DNA from: Tillus elongatus
Taxonomy: Eukaryota > Arthropoda > Insecta > Coleoptera > Cleridae
NCBI GenBank assembly: GCA_964006375.1
Contig: OZ023265.1
Coordinates: 156,094,547-156,158,546, forward strand
DNA length: 64,000 nt
Reading direction: 5' to 3'
Both the position numbers and the translations under genes were made by a program. Positions 12,766 through 24,796 of this stretch are shown in pieces. The notes beneath the pieces are model-generated. The model had not been told where the DNA came from. It worked only from the letters and a program-made list of their open reading frames with translations, and did no database searches. Position 1 is the stretch's first letter. Every line of letters starts with the position of its first letter.

Positions 12766-13353
12766 ATGCGTCAGTATAAAGAACTAGGTCACATGACATC
12801 GGTAGCCTGGAACAATGTACCAGAACCACACTATTTCTTACCTCATCATGGAGTTATAAACGAGAAGAGTTCATCAACAAAACTCAGAGTAGCATTTGAC
12901 TGTTCAGCCAAGACAACTACAGGATTTTCCTTAAACGACCTTCAGATGATCGGTCTAACAATTCAGGACGATCTATTATCAATTCTGCTACGATTTCGTA
13001 TTCATAATTATGTCATAGTGGCAGACGTGAAAATGATGTATCGAGAAGTCTGGGTGGAACCAAGTCAAAGACAATTCCAAATGATTGTTTGGCGTGGAGA
13101 TACAACAGAACCATTGCAAGCTTACACATTAAACACTGTGACATATGGAACAGCATCAGTACCATATCTCGCCATTAGCTGTCTTCACCAGTTGGCACAT
13201 GAAGCGAGTGTAAAACATTCAAATGCCTCAAAAACCATTCTGACAGACTTCTATGTCGACGGCTTTGTAACAGGAGGTTCGACAATTGAAGAAACGACAA
13301 GATTAGCCAACGAAATATCAAATATTCTTAACACAGCAGGATTTCCTCTATGA
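12766..13353 (+). pseudogene. BEL/Pao reverse transcriptase
   Basis: 195 codons with HYFLPHHGVINE, KLRVAFDCSAKT, IVADVKMMYREV and YGTASVPYLAI, all standard BEL/Pao RT blocks. The catalytic box reads FYVDGFVTG. The usual YVDD has lost its second Asp (Gly instead), so even this open part would be inactive. A stop follows at 13351. The connection and RNase H regions continue in other frames to about 14080. Confidence 0.85.
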
Positions 13354-13452
13354 AAATGTGTATCTAATGAACAGGCTGTTTTAAACAATATTCAAGAAAA
13401 CGTTCCATCTGAAGATAACTTATTCTTTAGCAATGATGAGAACAATAAAACA

Positions 13453-14084
13453 TTGGTACTATTTTGGCAAAGTCATGACGACATTTTGACATACTCGAGT
13501 CAGCAATCTTACACTTCCACATATACAAAAAGGATACTGCTTGCTAAAATCTCCAAGATCTTTGACGTTATGGGCTTGATTTCTCCATGTGTGATATTGG
13601 AAAAAAATTATGCTCCAAAAACTTTGGTTATGCAATCTCGACTGGGATGATCCAATTCCCATCGACGTTCAACAAAAGTGGATTAGTTTTAGGAAAGATC
13701 TGATTAATCTAAATACGCATTCCAAGACGAACTATTTTAGAAAATCAATCGACTATACAATTACATGGTTTTGCAGATGCCAGTCAACATGCATACGCTG
13801 CCTGTATTTATCTCCGGTCCAAAGAAAACAATACAATTATAGTTAATCTACTATGTTTGAAGGCAAATGTTGTTCCACTTAAACAACTTACCATACCGAG
13901 GCTTGAATTATGCGCAGAATTGTTACTAGCAGAACTAGTTGAGAAGGTTAACAATTCATCAAAACTATCATTTGATTCGATTCATTTATGGTCAGATTCC
14001 AGCATTGTATTACACTGGGTTAGGACACCCCCAACTATTTTACAAACTTTGAAAACCCTGCAGATCTTGCTTCACGAGGAGTAA
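13453..14084 (+). pseudogene. BEL/Pao connection and RNase H-like region
   Basis: Overlapping frames read KRILLAKISKIFDVMGLISP (connection) and then, from 13857, KQLTIPRLELCAELLLAEL and HLWSDSSIVLHWV (RNase H-like, with the SDS Asp). The frames change at about 13650 and 13850. Decayed. Confidence 0.75.
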
Positions 14085-14762
14085 ATCCAACGAAACTCTC
14101 AGTAGATTCACTATGGTGGAACGGACCACTATGTTTAAGTTACAATAAAAAAACATGGCTACAGTCCATGCCAATCTTTGACACAAACCCTACTGAAATG
14201 AAGGCAGTCATAAAATCTTTTACCTTGACTTATGATGAATCGTCTGTGTTTGATAAATTTTCACGTTTTAACAAATTAAAAAGAGTTATAGCATACGATT
14301 TGTTGAAAAAACTAAGCATCCTGCACACCACCGAGAAACCGGTTCTATGACAATTCTTGAACTTGAAATCTCTGTAACTTACCTAGCAAGTTATGTCAAT
14401 CAGAAACATTCAACAAGGAATTTTTTCTTCTCCAAACTAATAAATCATCAAAAATCAAGGGATACCTAAAAAGACTTAATCCATTTATTGATGAGCAAGA
14501 TCTTTTGCGTGTGGGTCGCCGTCTACTACAATCACAATTTCCATTTACTAAACGACATCCAATTGTTCTCTCATCAAAACATTCTTTCACAAAATTACTT
14601 TTTACAGAAAAACACATTCGACTTTGTCATGCTCCACCGCAGCTATTGTTATCAACAATTCGTGAGTCATATTGGCCCACATCTGGTCGATAACTAGCTA
14701 GAGCTATCGTACGCCAATGTGTTAGGTGTTTTGGCACAAAGCCCTATCAGCTACATCCTCAA

Positions 14763-15261
14763 ATGGGTTCTCTCCCACGAGGTCGTGTCATGCCTAGCTT
14801 ACCTTTTACAAATACTTGTATTGATTTTGCAGGACCACACCTTATCAAAAATAAAAAAGGTCGCAGTAGTCAGCCTATAAAGTGTTATATTTGTCTTTAT
14901 GTCTGCTTTTCCACTAAGGCAATCCATCTCGAAGCTGTCACAGACTTGACTTGCCAAGCGTTTTTGGCTTGCTTTCGAAGATTCTGTTGAAGACGCGGAA
15001 AACCGACACACGTGTATTCAGATAACGGAACCAATTTTGTTGGTGGTAACAAAGAACTCAAAAGGTTTTATCAAATATTACATGAACATGAACGACTTTC
15101 TGAAACGATATCCAACGATGGAATTTCGTGGCATTTTATTCCCCCAAATTCTCCTCATCAAGCCGGATTATGGGAAGCTGGTGTCAAGTCTGTCAAGCAT
15201 CACTTAAGACGAGTATTGGGTAATGCATTAGTAACATATGAAGACTTCTCTACTATACTAT
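14763..15261 (+). pseudogene. BEL/Pao integrase core
   Basis: Two frames separated by a stop at 14988-14990. The first (14763-14990) contains FTNTCIDFAGPH with the first catalytic Asp. The second (15012-15261) contains VYSDNGTNFVGG with the second Asp and HQAGLWEAGVKSVK with the Glu, so the DDE triad is visible but split. The sequence ends abruptly at STIL, where an inverted gag segment is joined. Confidence 0.85.
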
Positions 15262-15350
15262 AGTGAATTGTGCTTTGCTTTGCAACATTTGCATTTTCCA
15301 CGTATGCAAATTGCTGATGAATGACCTGTACAAATACAGTACGATACTTG
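15262..15350 (-). repeat. Inverted copy of the BEL/Pao gag zinc-knuckle segment
   Basis: On the minus strand, 15350-15265 reads VQ-less GHSSAICIRGKCKCCKAKHNS. It is about 90 percent identical to 11855-11925 on the plus strand. The element is thus flanked by an 80-bp inverted repeat that is not a TIR but coding sequence. It marks a head-to-head junction of two BEL/Pao copies. The upstream part on the minus strand continues about 80 bp (to about 15420) with stops. Confidence 0.75.
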
Positions 15351-15420
15351 AAAGATTTAAAAATTCCGTGCACTGTTAAATCATGTGACTGCCTTGACAA
15401 TTATAGCATAAAGGGTCAAG

Positions 15421-16889
15421 CGTAAGAGTTGAACTTGACAGGTCCGCTGGCTAGCCGTAAGGTCTCCTGTCGAGAACTCCGTTTGTCACACAGCTTGGAG
15501 TTAAATGTTTATTTCTATACGTGGTCTGTTCCTGTTAGAAATTGCATAGTTTGATATTTGCTTGTATCGTTGTCCTGCCGTAAAAATATTTAAAAAACCT
15601 CAAGTTTATCTCACGTTTGCTCCGTACTGTAAGACTTATATTCTGCCTCCGTCCGTTTTCAATTAAATTTTCGAAATCGAAACTTTTTTTGGTTAAAATT
15701 TGGTTTAAAATAAATTTTAGTTTTATTTCGTAAATATTCCCTCCAAGAAAATTCCGGATAAAGTGTGTATTTAATAAACTGATTGCTAGTTATCACCTCC
15801 TCTTCTTAAGTACTTGCTGCCGAAAGCAGTTCCATATACAGGCAATAGACTATGTAGAAAAGTGGAAAATTCAACTGTGGTCTAAGACTCTTAGGCACTA
15901 TTATGTCCAATGCAGTTTTTACCTTGGTATGAATTGCATTCTAAAAATCAGCTTAGTAAGGAGGATTGTCGAAAACACAAGCCTCCTCGGAAGTGCGCGG
16001 ACTTCTCTTACGGTTTTTCACCACTGGTGCATAAAATAGTAATTAGTTTGAGAACTAACTGCAGTCTTATTAGAAAAAGGCAAGTTTGCCGTGTGAAACA
16101 TGTTATCTCTCATTGATATTCTAACGAACCTTATCATGTTTTTTGACAACTTTTTCATAAGGCATAAACTAATGCATTGAAACTCTAAGGTTATCGCACT
16201 ACTGGTACTACTAGGGGAGGAGATATGCTAAATGTCCCATACTATTATCTAACATTCTACAGAAAGTACCAAGAGGTTGACGATTTGATAAGACAAACGA
16301 GATATTAACCTGCAAATGAAATGAGCGCAAATGTGTCTTCCCAGCTACAAATTATGATAAGATGATGCCAACTGCACAGTTTCTTTGCTGAAATCGAGAG
16401 CATAAGCAACAAATACTAGTAGCCCAACTATGACAGGCTATTAATAAAGCACCATATATCTAAAAAAAAATAAAAACTAGACATAAAAAAGCCATAAGGT
16501 CGTGCTTGATTTACAGCAATATTTCTTGAAATGGGTGCTCAAGAAATGACTTCAATTCGGACGTCATTTCTTTTGGCATCTTATAAAATATTCCGATCTT
16601 TTTGACGCTTAAGATTTGGCTGTTAAAAAAACAATTACGTTGTAAGCAAAATTTGTCTAATTTCCACTATTCTTGGTCTGAAGTGGTGCACAAAAGTACC
16701 ACTGTAGAGGTTTTAAACTACTTTGAAACGTTTAACATTCTAAGTGTTCGCCAACTAATATAAGTAATGCATTACACATTACCTCTGTTATTAGTTGGTC
16801 TGGGCACATTGGTCCGGTCAGATCAGGTCAGGTATTTTTAGTTGTTTTAAGTCTGCAGCTGTTTAGTTTTCTTTTCTGCCCTTGGCCTA
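15421..16889. other. No recognisable feature
   Basis: Non-coding sequence. A 68-codon open stretch at 15910-16116 has no recognisable domain. I see no repeats shared with the rest of the window. Confidence 0.5.
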
Positions 16890-16916
16890 TTGTGCATTTG
16901 TTCCCTGCTTACTGAA

Positions 16917-17990
16917 GACAATATGCCGAAGGAAATCAGTCTGGGACGGTCGCAACTCCTTGATGACATTAAGGGTCATGGGATTCTGGGAATGGTCTCA
17001 GACTTGATGCCTACAAAGATCAGTAGAAATCTGTCTTTCAAGACCGTCCTCCCGGAAAGAGAGGACTGGGAACTAAATCAAACGACTCTATTAAGAGCTG
17101 ATCTCTGCTGGTATGCTGACGGCTCCAAAACCAATATGGGAGTAGGCGCCGGCGCATATGGGGGCAAGACCGATGCTAGACTATCAACTAGTCTCGGCAA
17201 GTACGAAACCATACACCAGGCAGAAGTGTATGTCATCGAGATGTGTGCAAGTTAAAGCATAGATATATACAGATAGCCAAGCTGCAATAAATGCTCTTGG
17301 TTCCTACCGTTGCAATTCAAAAACGGTATGGAGTTGTAAATCTGCCCTCGACAAACTGGGCATCTGTAATGAGGTGTCACTGGTCTGGATACCGGGTCAC
17401 TCGGACCATGATGGCAATGTTGCGGCCGACGCGCTTGCCAGGAGTGGTGCCCAGACGGACTTTATCGTATCAGAACCGGTGCTGGGGATAACATCATGCA
17501 CAGCAAAATACACCTTAAAGACCTGGACAGAAAGAATGACAAGCCAGCAATGGCAAAATCTGCCAGGATTAGCTCACTCTAAGGCCTTCATAAATGGCCT
17601 GTCTGAGTCAAGGGCTAAAAAACTTCTAGAGTTAAACAGACAACAACTGCGTACTCTAGTCGGCCTGTATACAGGACACTCCTGCTTGCGTCACCACAGG
17701 CACCGTATTGGGGTCGGTCAGTAGACTGAGTGCCGGCTGTGTATGGAGAGTGACAAGACAGTAGAGCACGTACTGTGTTCCAGTCCGGCGGCGGACAGGA
17801 CTAAATACCTGCTCTTTGGCAAGACAAAGCTTGCTCCGGAAGATCTAGATCAACTTTCGCCCACAAAGATTATCGACCTCTGCAGGAGGCTGGCTTTGTT
17901 GGGCGAAATATAGACTATTAGGCGTGAGCCACAATAGACATTATGGTCGCGGTAGAGGGACCGGTATGGCCCACTTACATTTAAACCTAA
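16917..17990 (+). pseudogene. I-clade-like LINE: RNase H domain, C-terminal zinc motif and 3' UTR
   Basis: 16923-17255 leads into CWYADGSKTNMGVGAGAYG, the first RNase H Asp block, with HQAEVYVIEMCA after it. 17374-17724 reads LVWIPGHSDHDGNVAADALA, the last RNase H block with its His and Asp. It continues, after a stop at 17722, to CRLCMESDKTVEHVLC (a CCHC-like motif) and a natural end RLALLGEI at about 17910. A frameshift at about 17255-17370 and the stop show decay. The reverse transcriptase part is missing. The tail after 17910 (GTAGAGGGACCGGTATGGCC, then CCTAACCC) is its 3' UTR. Confidence 0.8.
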
Positions 17991-18344
17991 CCCACTGAAG
18001 ACAATAGATAACATTTTAGCTTGCACAATTTTTATATAGTATAAAGTTATGCGGGAAATAGAACATTTTGTTCCCATTTAGAAAGAGTTTTGTAGGATAA
18101 AAGGCGTTGGAAAATCTAATGAGTTACGCTCCTTAAGAGTTCTCATAGGGTTTGTGCTTAATTGTTTAGCCTTTCTTGAATTTTGCTGTAACCTTTAACC
18201 TATTTACTGTGCGACTCTAGATTTTAACCTTGACGTTTTCTGTATTGTTGTCTTGATATCATTCTGCTTCAACCAGCACAATTGCCTACCAGAAAACAAC
18301 GTTTTCTGATAGAACTTTTTTTATTGTATTTGTATATTTACCCC

Positions 18345-18378
18345 CCGAAGATGGCTAGATAGTTAGCCGAATCGCGTA
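18345..18378 (+). ncRNA. Hammerhead-like motif in the Penelope leader
   Basis: CCGAAGA (canonical would be CTGAAGA), then TGGCTAGATAGTTAGCC forming a hairpin (GGCTA with TAGCC), then GAAT in place of GAAA, then CGCGTA. The layout core box, stem II, GAA box and palindromic short stem III is that of Penelope-type hammerheads. Two core positions are changed, so this copy is probably inactive. It lies about 290 bp upstream of the ORF, where such ribozymes sit in these elements. Confidence 0.5.
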
Positions 18379-18663
18379 GGGTTTTTAATGAAATGTATTG
18401 TCTGGATCGGAAGCCTTTTATTAAGTGTTTAATTATGTCTATGACAGACTGTGTGACGTTTCGAAGTGAAATCATTTAGGCGATACTGGCCAACGTCCTA
18501 AAGTTTTACAGAAGGTTGTCTAGGTCTAGTCTTATGATCACTCGGAATATGGTTCCTGTCAACATGTCTAAGGAGAGATCTATACCCCAAGTTTGTCAAG
18601 AATTTATACAGCAGATCCGTACCAGGTGTTCTCGAGAGTATCGTTCAAAGATTCAGCAGATCG

Positions 18664-20175
18664 GTGATCAAGAGAGAGCTGAGATCGGCCCATGCTAAAA
18701 AGGAGGAGACTGATATGAAACTAAAGATAGTGCATAACACACTAATAGGTAGGCTGTGCACTATTGAGTACGATGCTTTCATGAGAACCAATCATGAATT
18801 CTTAACGATTCTTTATTATGATAAAAAACAAATTTTAGCCTGTAAAATTGCACATTTACAGGGTCTTGAGGATAATCCCTCACGATCCAACGGTTTAAGG
18901 TTCAGCGATCACGTTTTTCATGAGAGACTTACACATATTTCTTATTTCAGTGGTTTTGATGGCTCCCACTTGCCTTTACTCAGCCAGGGCATAAAATTGG
19001 CCGATCCTCCCAAGCTTAAGTCTTGGATGTTGGAGACGGTAAAGGACACAGAGATCTTTCTGGGAAGGTTCAGATTCGAGAACGCTGATTACTTGCGGGG
19101 AAAATTTGCTGAGGTTGTTTCTAGGTTTAGGGCCTCCACTCCAGCTTTCAGACCATTAAGTAAGGTTGTTTCCTCTCTAAGAGAGACTATCGGTAGCAAG
19201 CATCTTTTTCTTTAGAAGGAAGGCAAAGGCCATAACATCGTTCTTTTGAACAGGATACATTACATTTCCAAGGTTCTCACTTTCTTACGGGATAACAGGA
19301 TCTCAACTATTAACTACAATCGCTCCCTTCCTTCACGTACAAGTTTAAGAAGGTTTTCGATAAGTTTGCACCCTTCGTTTCTGAAAATTACAAACAGTTG
19401 TTACCAGTGAACCATATAATTCCACGCCTGTATGGCCTTCCCAAGATTCATAAAGAGGGTTGCCATATTCGTCCAGTTGTCTTCTTCGTGGGTTGAATTT
19501 ACTATAGACTGTCGAGATATTTATCTTCTCTGATAATGTCCGGGTTAGTTTACCAATCACCTTACTCTGTCAAGAATTATGCACTGCTAGTAAATAGACT
19601 CAGCAATATAACGCTGGAAGATAATTCATTTCTTGTGTCTTTCGACGTCTCCAAACTTTTTACCGGTGTCCCCGTCAGTCAGACACTGTTACTCTTGAAG
19701 AGTTTACTTGCTTCCTTTTCATTCAGCAGTGAGTCTTAAAGGGCTCTCCATGACTTGGTGAAGGTTTTCCTCGCTCAGAACTACTATTTTTTGATGAAAG
19801 GATTTTTGTACAGAGGGATGGTCTCCCTATGGGTAATCCTTTGTCACCCCTTTTCGCAGAGATCTTTATGAGCTTCTTTGAGAGAAACCTGGTTTTTAGA
19901 GACCAGAACCCTTATTCGAGTCACATTTTATCTTGGTCACGTTATGTCGACGACATACTTGTGGTTTGGTCGGGTACCATAAAGCAGATTCACTTGATCT
20001 CAGCTGGCTTATCAACCTTCACGTCAACATCAATTTCAGTATGTAGTTAGAAGTGGATTCATCCATAAATTTCCTTGATTTGAAGCTGAAGAGGAGTATC
20101 AGTTTCAATTATTTTCAACATTTATAGAAAACCCACTCCAACCGATCACCAGATTCAGTTAAAGTCTTACCATCA
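18664..20175 (+). pseudogene. Penelope-like reverse transcriptase
   Basis: The N-terminal region is open from 18664 to 19215 (183 codons). The RT core continues in shifted frames: PRLYGLPKIHKEG at about 19425-19460, the diagnostic Penelope block; SFDVSKLFTGVPV at about 19640; GLPMGNPLSPLFAEIFM at 19820-19875; and the catalytic SRYVDDILVVW at 19940-19975. YRKPTPTDHQIQ closes the RT region at about 20125. There are at least four frameshifts or stops. I see no GIY-YIG endonuclease after it, so the 3' part is lost. Confidence 0.85.
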
Positions 20176-20775
20176 CATTTCTCATAAGTTGGTCTTAAAA
20201 AAAATCCAAAATGGCCGACTATTTTTTTCCTGATTAAATCGCCGTTTAATATTGATTGGGTTATATTGTAAATCGATTTTTTGCATTCCGGTGCGATGAT
20301 GTTGGACCTCTGGTACAATAGATGAAAATTCCAACTTGGTCTATTTTCGTATAGTTTAGACTTCAATTTTCAGGAATTGAAAAGCAAGTACAGAGGCCAT
20401 TTTGTTTCTTGGTTCACTTTACGAATGGGTACACTTCTTATGAGTTCTCATGGGGTTTATGCTTCATTTTTAGCCTCCTGTTACGTTTTGCTCTGCCAGT
20501 GGACTCCACAGCTTTTTAATGTTTAATTTCGCAGTTGACTTTTACATTTGTCGTTAGCTTATTTTCTTTTAGTTTATTCTGATACTTTTTAACCTGCTTT
20601 GACGGCATGTTTGACTATATTGTATCTTTTAGCTTGTTTAATTGTAGCTTTTTAGTTTTTACTGTTTTTTTTGGATTTTACTGTAACTTCTAACCTGTTT
20701 ACTGTGGACTTTAAATTTTAATCTTGACGTTTTCTTTCTGTATTGTTTGTCATGATTTTTTTTTAAATTTTAACA

Positions 20776-22999
20776 ACACACCACGAGAACTCACAGCCTA
20801 AATACTATCTTACCATGGGTGTTGACAAGGAGGAAAGAGGCAACTTGTTAATTCTGGACTTGAAGCTTTGGAGGTTCGGAGGAGAAGGAAAAACATGTGC
20901 CGGCAAGGAATTCCACAACTTGGAAGTCCTCGGGACAAAAGAGCGGGCATAACAAGATGTTCTATGTCTGGTAACCTGGAAAGTAAAAGGGTGCATTCGC
21001 TCTGTTCCCCTGGTAGATCTGTTGGGGGCATCAGGTGGGGGAACTATGGAGGAAAGCTCCTCTGAGCAGTGCCCGTGCAGATATCTAAAAAAGAGAGAAA
21101 GGTCACCAACGTCACGTCAGTGGGCAAGGGATGGTAGCCTTCGGGTGAGGGTAGGGTCACCGATGAGACGTATAGCTCTTTTTTGAATGGAGTCCAGGAT
21201 AGCGAGTGTAGAAGCGGCAGCTGCGCCCAAGATGTGGGAGCAGTATTCAAGGTTTGGCCTTATTTGTGAAGTATATAAGGTATAGAGATTAGCTGGTGAA
21301 AAGTATTTGCGAGCCCGGAAGAGGAAACCTAATTTCTTAGCAGCCGCTTCTGCAATTGATGTGACATGCTGGTGCCAATTAAGATTTCGATCCACAGAAA
21401 TGCCAACAAGAGAAAAGGACTCATTACTTTGAACAACTTGGTTGTTCATTGAGATGGGTCTAGGGCTGGTGTATCTTTTATGAGAAAGAAAGCAAGACTG
21501 AGATTTGGTGGGGTTGAATTGTACAAGATTTCTACTTCCCCAGTCTAATATTTTTTGGAGATCCACGGAGACAGAATCCTCCATGAGTCTGCGATCCTCA
21601 TCTAATTGGGTTAAAGAGATAGGCTTAGAATATTGTATATTTGAGTGGAGGGTGCTGTTGTCCGCGCAACTGTGAACTGGGTTGGATGTGCTAGAGAGGA
21701 GGTCATTGATGTGGAGAAGAAACAAAGTAGGGGCTAAAGCTGAACCTTGAGGAACTCCTGCATTATTAATTGGATACAGTTTAGAGGAATGGCCATCCAC
21801 AACAACAGAAATGCTCCTGTTGGAGAGGAAATTAGCTGTCCAGGTACAAAGTTTTGGTGGTAGGCCATAGGCCAGAAGTTTATTAAGCAGCCCTGCGTGC
21901 CAGACCTGGTCGAATGCTTTGGATATGTATAGAGCAACAATCTGAGATTCACCGTCTAGTTCCATAGACTTGTTCCAAGAATGGGTGACAAAGGAAAAGA
22001 GGTCGGCAGTCGATCTGCGCTGTCGGAATCCATACTGCCTGTCGTGGATTAGACTATGTTTTTCAAGAAATTTTGGTAATTCGGTGTTTATATACTTTTC
22101 CACAACTTTAGAGACGACTGAAAGGAGAGAAATAGGCCTGTAGTTGCTAGGAAGCGCTTTGGATCCGTTCTTGGGGATGGGTTGTACTCGAGCAGTTTTC
22201 CAGTCACTAGGGAATATGCCTTTATTCTAAGATATCTGAAACAGACGAGTCAGGACAGGAGCAAGTTCTGGTGCGCAATTTTTGTGAACAATTGCTGGGA
22301 TCTCGTCAAGGCCAGAGGCTTTCCTGGTATTAAGAGAAGAGAGCATCTTTCGTACCTTTTTGAAAATGATATCCGTTATTTTATGCGTGACATTGGGGAC
22401 TGTTGGTGGTTGAACATTTGGAGGTGTATTGAGAGTAGAATTGCCAGCGAACAACGAAGCAAAAAGATCAGCCTTGCCTAGGGCGGTAGAAACAATTTCA
22501 TCCCCTGAGACAAGAGGTGTGAACGTGCTTTTGCAGAAATTATTCCCAATAGATTTAGCAAGAGTCCAGAAGGGTTTGCTGCCGTTGGAGCTTGAGAGGA
22601 CTTTGGTTTTGATGTGGTTATTAAACGAGATTTTTGCCTCAGAAAGAATGCGGACAAAGCGGTTTTTTGCGTCGTTAAATGCTTGACGATTTTCTTGACT
22701 GGGATTGTGTAGAAGCGTTTTTTGAGCTTGGATCTTTTGAGTCTGGCCTTGTCACAGGATTTAGAGAACCAGGGCTTTTGAGTGGCTGCAGAGGTTTTCT
22801 GTGTACGTGGAATAAATAATTCCATGCCGGCTTGGATAATTTCGGTGACGTTTTGTGAGATATCAGAGGGGTCAGGATGAGAGAAGCAGACAGACGCCCA
22901 TGGAAATGAGGAAAAGTAATCCCGCATTTCGTCCCAGTTTGCGAAGTTGTAGTGCCAAACGACACATGGGTGTGATGACTGTGTGACCTCGGGTTGCAA
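20776..22999 (-). mobile_element. Non-LTR retrotransposon (family L2), 5'-truncated, copy 1
   Basis: A minus-strand LINE with an A/T-rich 3' tail at 20755-20780 (poly-A on the minus strand). Text from about 22999 down includes a linker and N-terminal RT region in several frames (KASGLDEIPAIVHKNCAPEL near 22300) and then the main RT frame 22103-21117. The same family, in plus orientation, forms the insertion at 37578-39135. Confidence 0.85.
21117..22103 (-). pseudogene. LINE reverse transcriptase (family L2, copy 1), YADD box mutated
   Basis: 328 codons open. It reads YGFRQRRSTADLFSFVTHSWN, ALYISKAFDQVWH, GVPQGSALAPTLFLLHINDLL and, at the catalytic box, SCADNSTLHS. Related elements have YADDSTLH, so the second catalytic Asp is Asn here and the enzyme should be dead although the frame is long. 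The C-terminal part (FVPRTSKLWNSLPAHV) follows in another frame at 21031-20805. The jockey/CR1 supergroup is likely; the exact clade is not resolved. Confidence 0.85.
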
Positions 23000-23300
23000 T
23001 TCTAAGTTTATAGAAAATTGAGTGATTCAAATTTTGAATTTTCTTTCGAAAAAAATTTTTTTCTCCGAAAATGACAAAGTTATTTTAATGAAATTTGGTG
23101 GATATCTTGTACCAAAATTAAACTTTCTAAGTTTATAGAAAATTTAGTTATTGAAATTTGAAGTATTTAATAAAAATTAACTACCATAACATACTTGCTG
23201 CGTCCCGTAAGTTTTTATAATATAGCCCTGCTTACCAAATTTGGTTGCCATAACGTTGTTGTTTTCCGAGATACAAAAATTTTCCGAAATAAAACCCATT
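23000..23300. repeat. Fragment of the GACGCAGCAAG composite repeat
   Basis: The stretch ending AACTACCATAACATACTTGCTGCGTCC (23178-23206) matches the inner end of module 2 seen at 6665-6692 and 46430-46451. The following TTGGTTGCCATAAC...GAGATACAAAAATTTTCCG text resembles the flank at 46530-46570. No coding. It is an imperfect, partial copy. Confidence 0.5.
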
Positions 23301-23639
23301 TGAAGAAATTGTCAAAATTTAAAAGTCCCGATCTCTACCTTAGTGAATTTTTTTCACGAAAATTCACTTAAAAAAAAGACATGAAAGAAAAGCGTTTTTC
23401 CGACGTTGCTGAGGTGAAGAAAAAACGACAGAGACGCTGTCGGTGATCACAGAAGACGAATTTTAAAAATGTTTTATACAATGGAATAAAATATTAGAAA
23501 AGTGTACTAGTGCCAGTGTTTTTTGTTTAAAAATTAAATAGAGCAAAAAACAAGTTCGGTTTCTTACGGGCACCCCCTCGTAATATGGTGCATAACCATC
23601 TGCATCATTTTATGCACATCCTCTAAAAACATGTGAAAC

Positions 23640-23835
23640 AGAATGAAGAAAACTGTAAACTTACTGATATTATTGTGCCTCAACCAGCGCCATTGACTAC
23701 CAAAAAACAGATCCTTTTCTTATTGTAATTTAAGATTTACCCCTAAAGATACTTAGCCGAAAACAGTTAGAAGAAAAATTATTGACTGGATCATAAGCCT
23801 TTCGTTAGGTGTTTAATTAAATCTAATAAAGTTTG
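23640..23835 (+). repeat. Penelope A-type terminal fragment
   Basis: CTCAACCAGCGCCATTGACTACC, a TTACCCCTAAAGATACTTAGCCG stretch and GACTGGATCATAAGCCTTTC match the left terminal block of Penelope element A (18260-18430). It includes the site of the hammerhead-like motif, here decayed beyond recognition. No ORF follows. The sequence from 23836 to 24796 shows nothing recognisable. Confidence 0.6.
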
Positions 23836-24796
23836 TCGGATAGTAGAGCCTTCTATTCAACTGTGACCTATGTCATACCCAATCGTTTTGACGTTTAAGA
23901 AGTAAATTAATTTTGTACCCTGAGAGGTAAGTTTTTTAGTATTTAATTTTACCAAAGCAACCACCAAACCCGAAGTGATTACCAACTAGCAAATAAGTAA
24001 AACTCGTTGAAACCATATAATCTTTATTGTTTTCTAACATTTTAAAGTACTGCTATAGCAATGTCACTTTATATAAACGATCTATAAAATCAATCAAATA
24101 ATATATCACATTCTATTTTAACATTTACATAAATAATAACATTAAATAATGACAAATCAACTATATACAATAAATTAATAACATATTCTATTAACTGTGT
24201 TCTCTAAGAGTTCTAATCAAGCGCCTACTTGATCCCTTGGAGAATTATATAGAATATAGAAGATTTGAGCTTAAATCTAATATAAAATATATTTCACAGA
24301 AATTACACATAAAAACTAACTCAGGCAATATTCGAAGTATAAATTAGGTCTTTTAGTTGACAGGGTGTTTAAATAATCATCCAAAAATAAACATTCTTAT
24401 GGGTGTTTTCGGAAAACCCTTAACAATTTCATAAGTTGGGAGGGCGTTTTATAAAATACAAAAATTGAAAGCTTCAGAGCGAAACCTTGTAAAGCAAAAG
24501 ATTGTGTTATTTATTGAGCCGGCTTGTTGACTATTTTATGTACTAGATGACATAACAAACTGAGGTTTCTTATCACTAAACAGCTTCAGATTTCCCATAA
24601 GGTAAATAGGTAAGTATCATTTATTTTCATTTACTTACTTTATTAAATACACAATTTACTTAAGAGTTTGTTTGGCGGCTAGTTGTCTCTAGATTACCTG
24701 GATATCTCCCATTAGTAAAATGTTTCGTCATTGGTCATTTAGATTAGTCACCATAATTCCAGAGAAACGGTCCTTGTTTCTTAAAAATGTGTTATA

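Larger units (their letters stand above)
11853..15261 (+). mobile_element. BEL/Pao LTR retrotransposon, internal region without LTRs
   Basis: In order, the element reads gag zinc knuckles, protease, reverse transcriptase, RNase H and integrase, all on the plus strand and interrupted by many stops. The knuckle segment at 11855-11932 reads ICIRGKCKFC and KHNSLLH, the BEL/Pao signature. The integrase ends at VTYEDFSTIL (15261). Beyond that an inverted piece of the gag region follows instead of the remaining integrase and 3' LTR. I found no LTR pair. Confidence 0.85.
18120..20780 (+). mobile_element. Penelope-like retroelement A with partial terminal repeats
   Basis: A Penelope-type ORF (18664-20175) lies between two similar non-coding blocks in direct orientation, 18130-18300 and 20440-20760. 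Both contain GAGTTCTCATNGGGTTT and a TTTTAACCTTGACGTTTTCT-like stretch, the pseudo-LTR layout of Penelope-like elements. A hammerhead-like motif lies at 18345-18378 in the left block. Between the ORF end and the right block, 20180-20395 is other AT-rich sequence. Confidence 0.7.
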
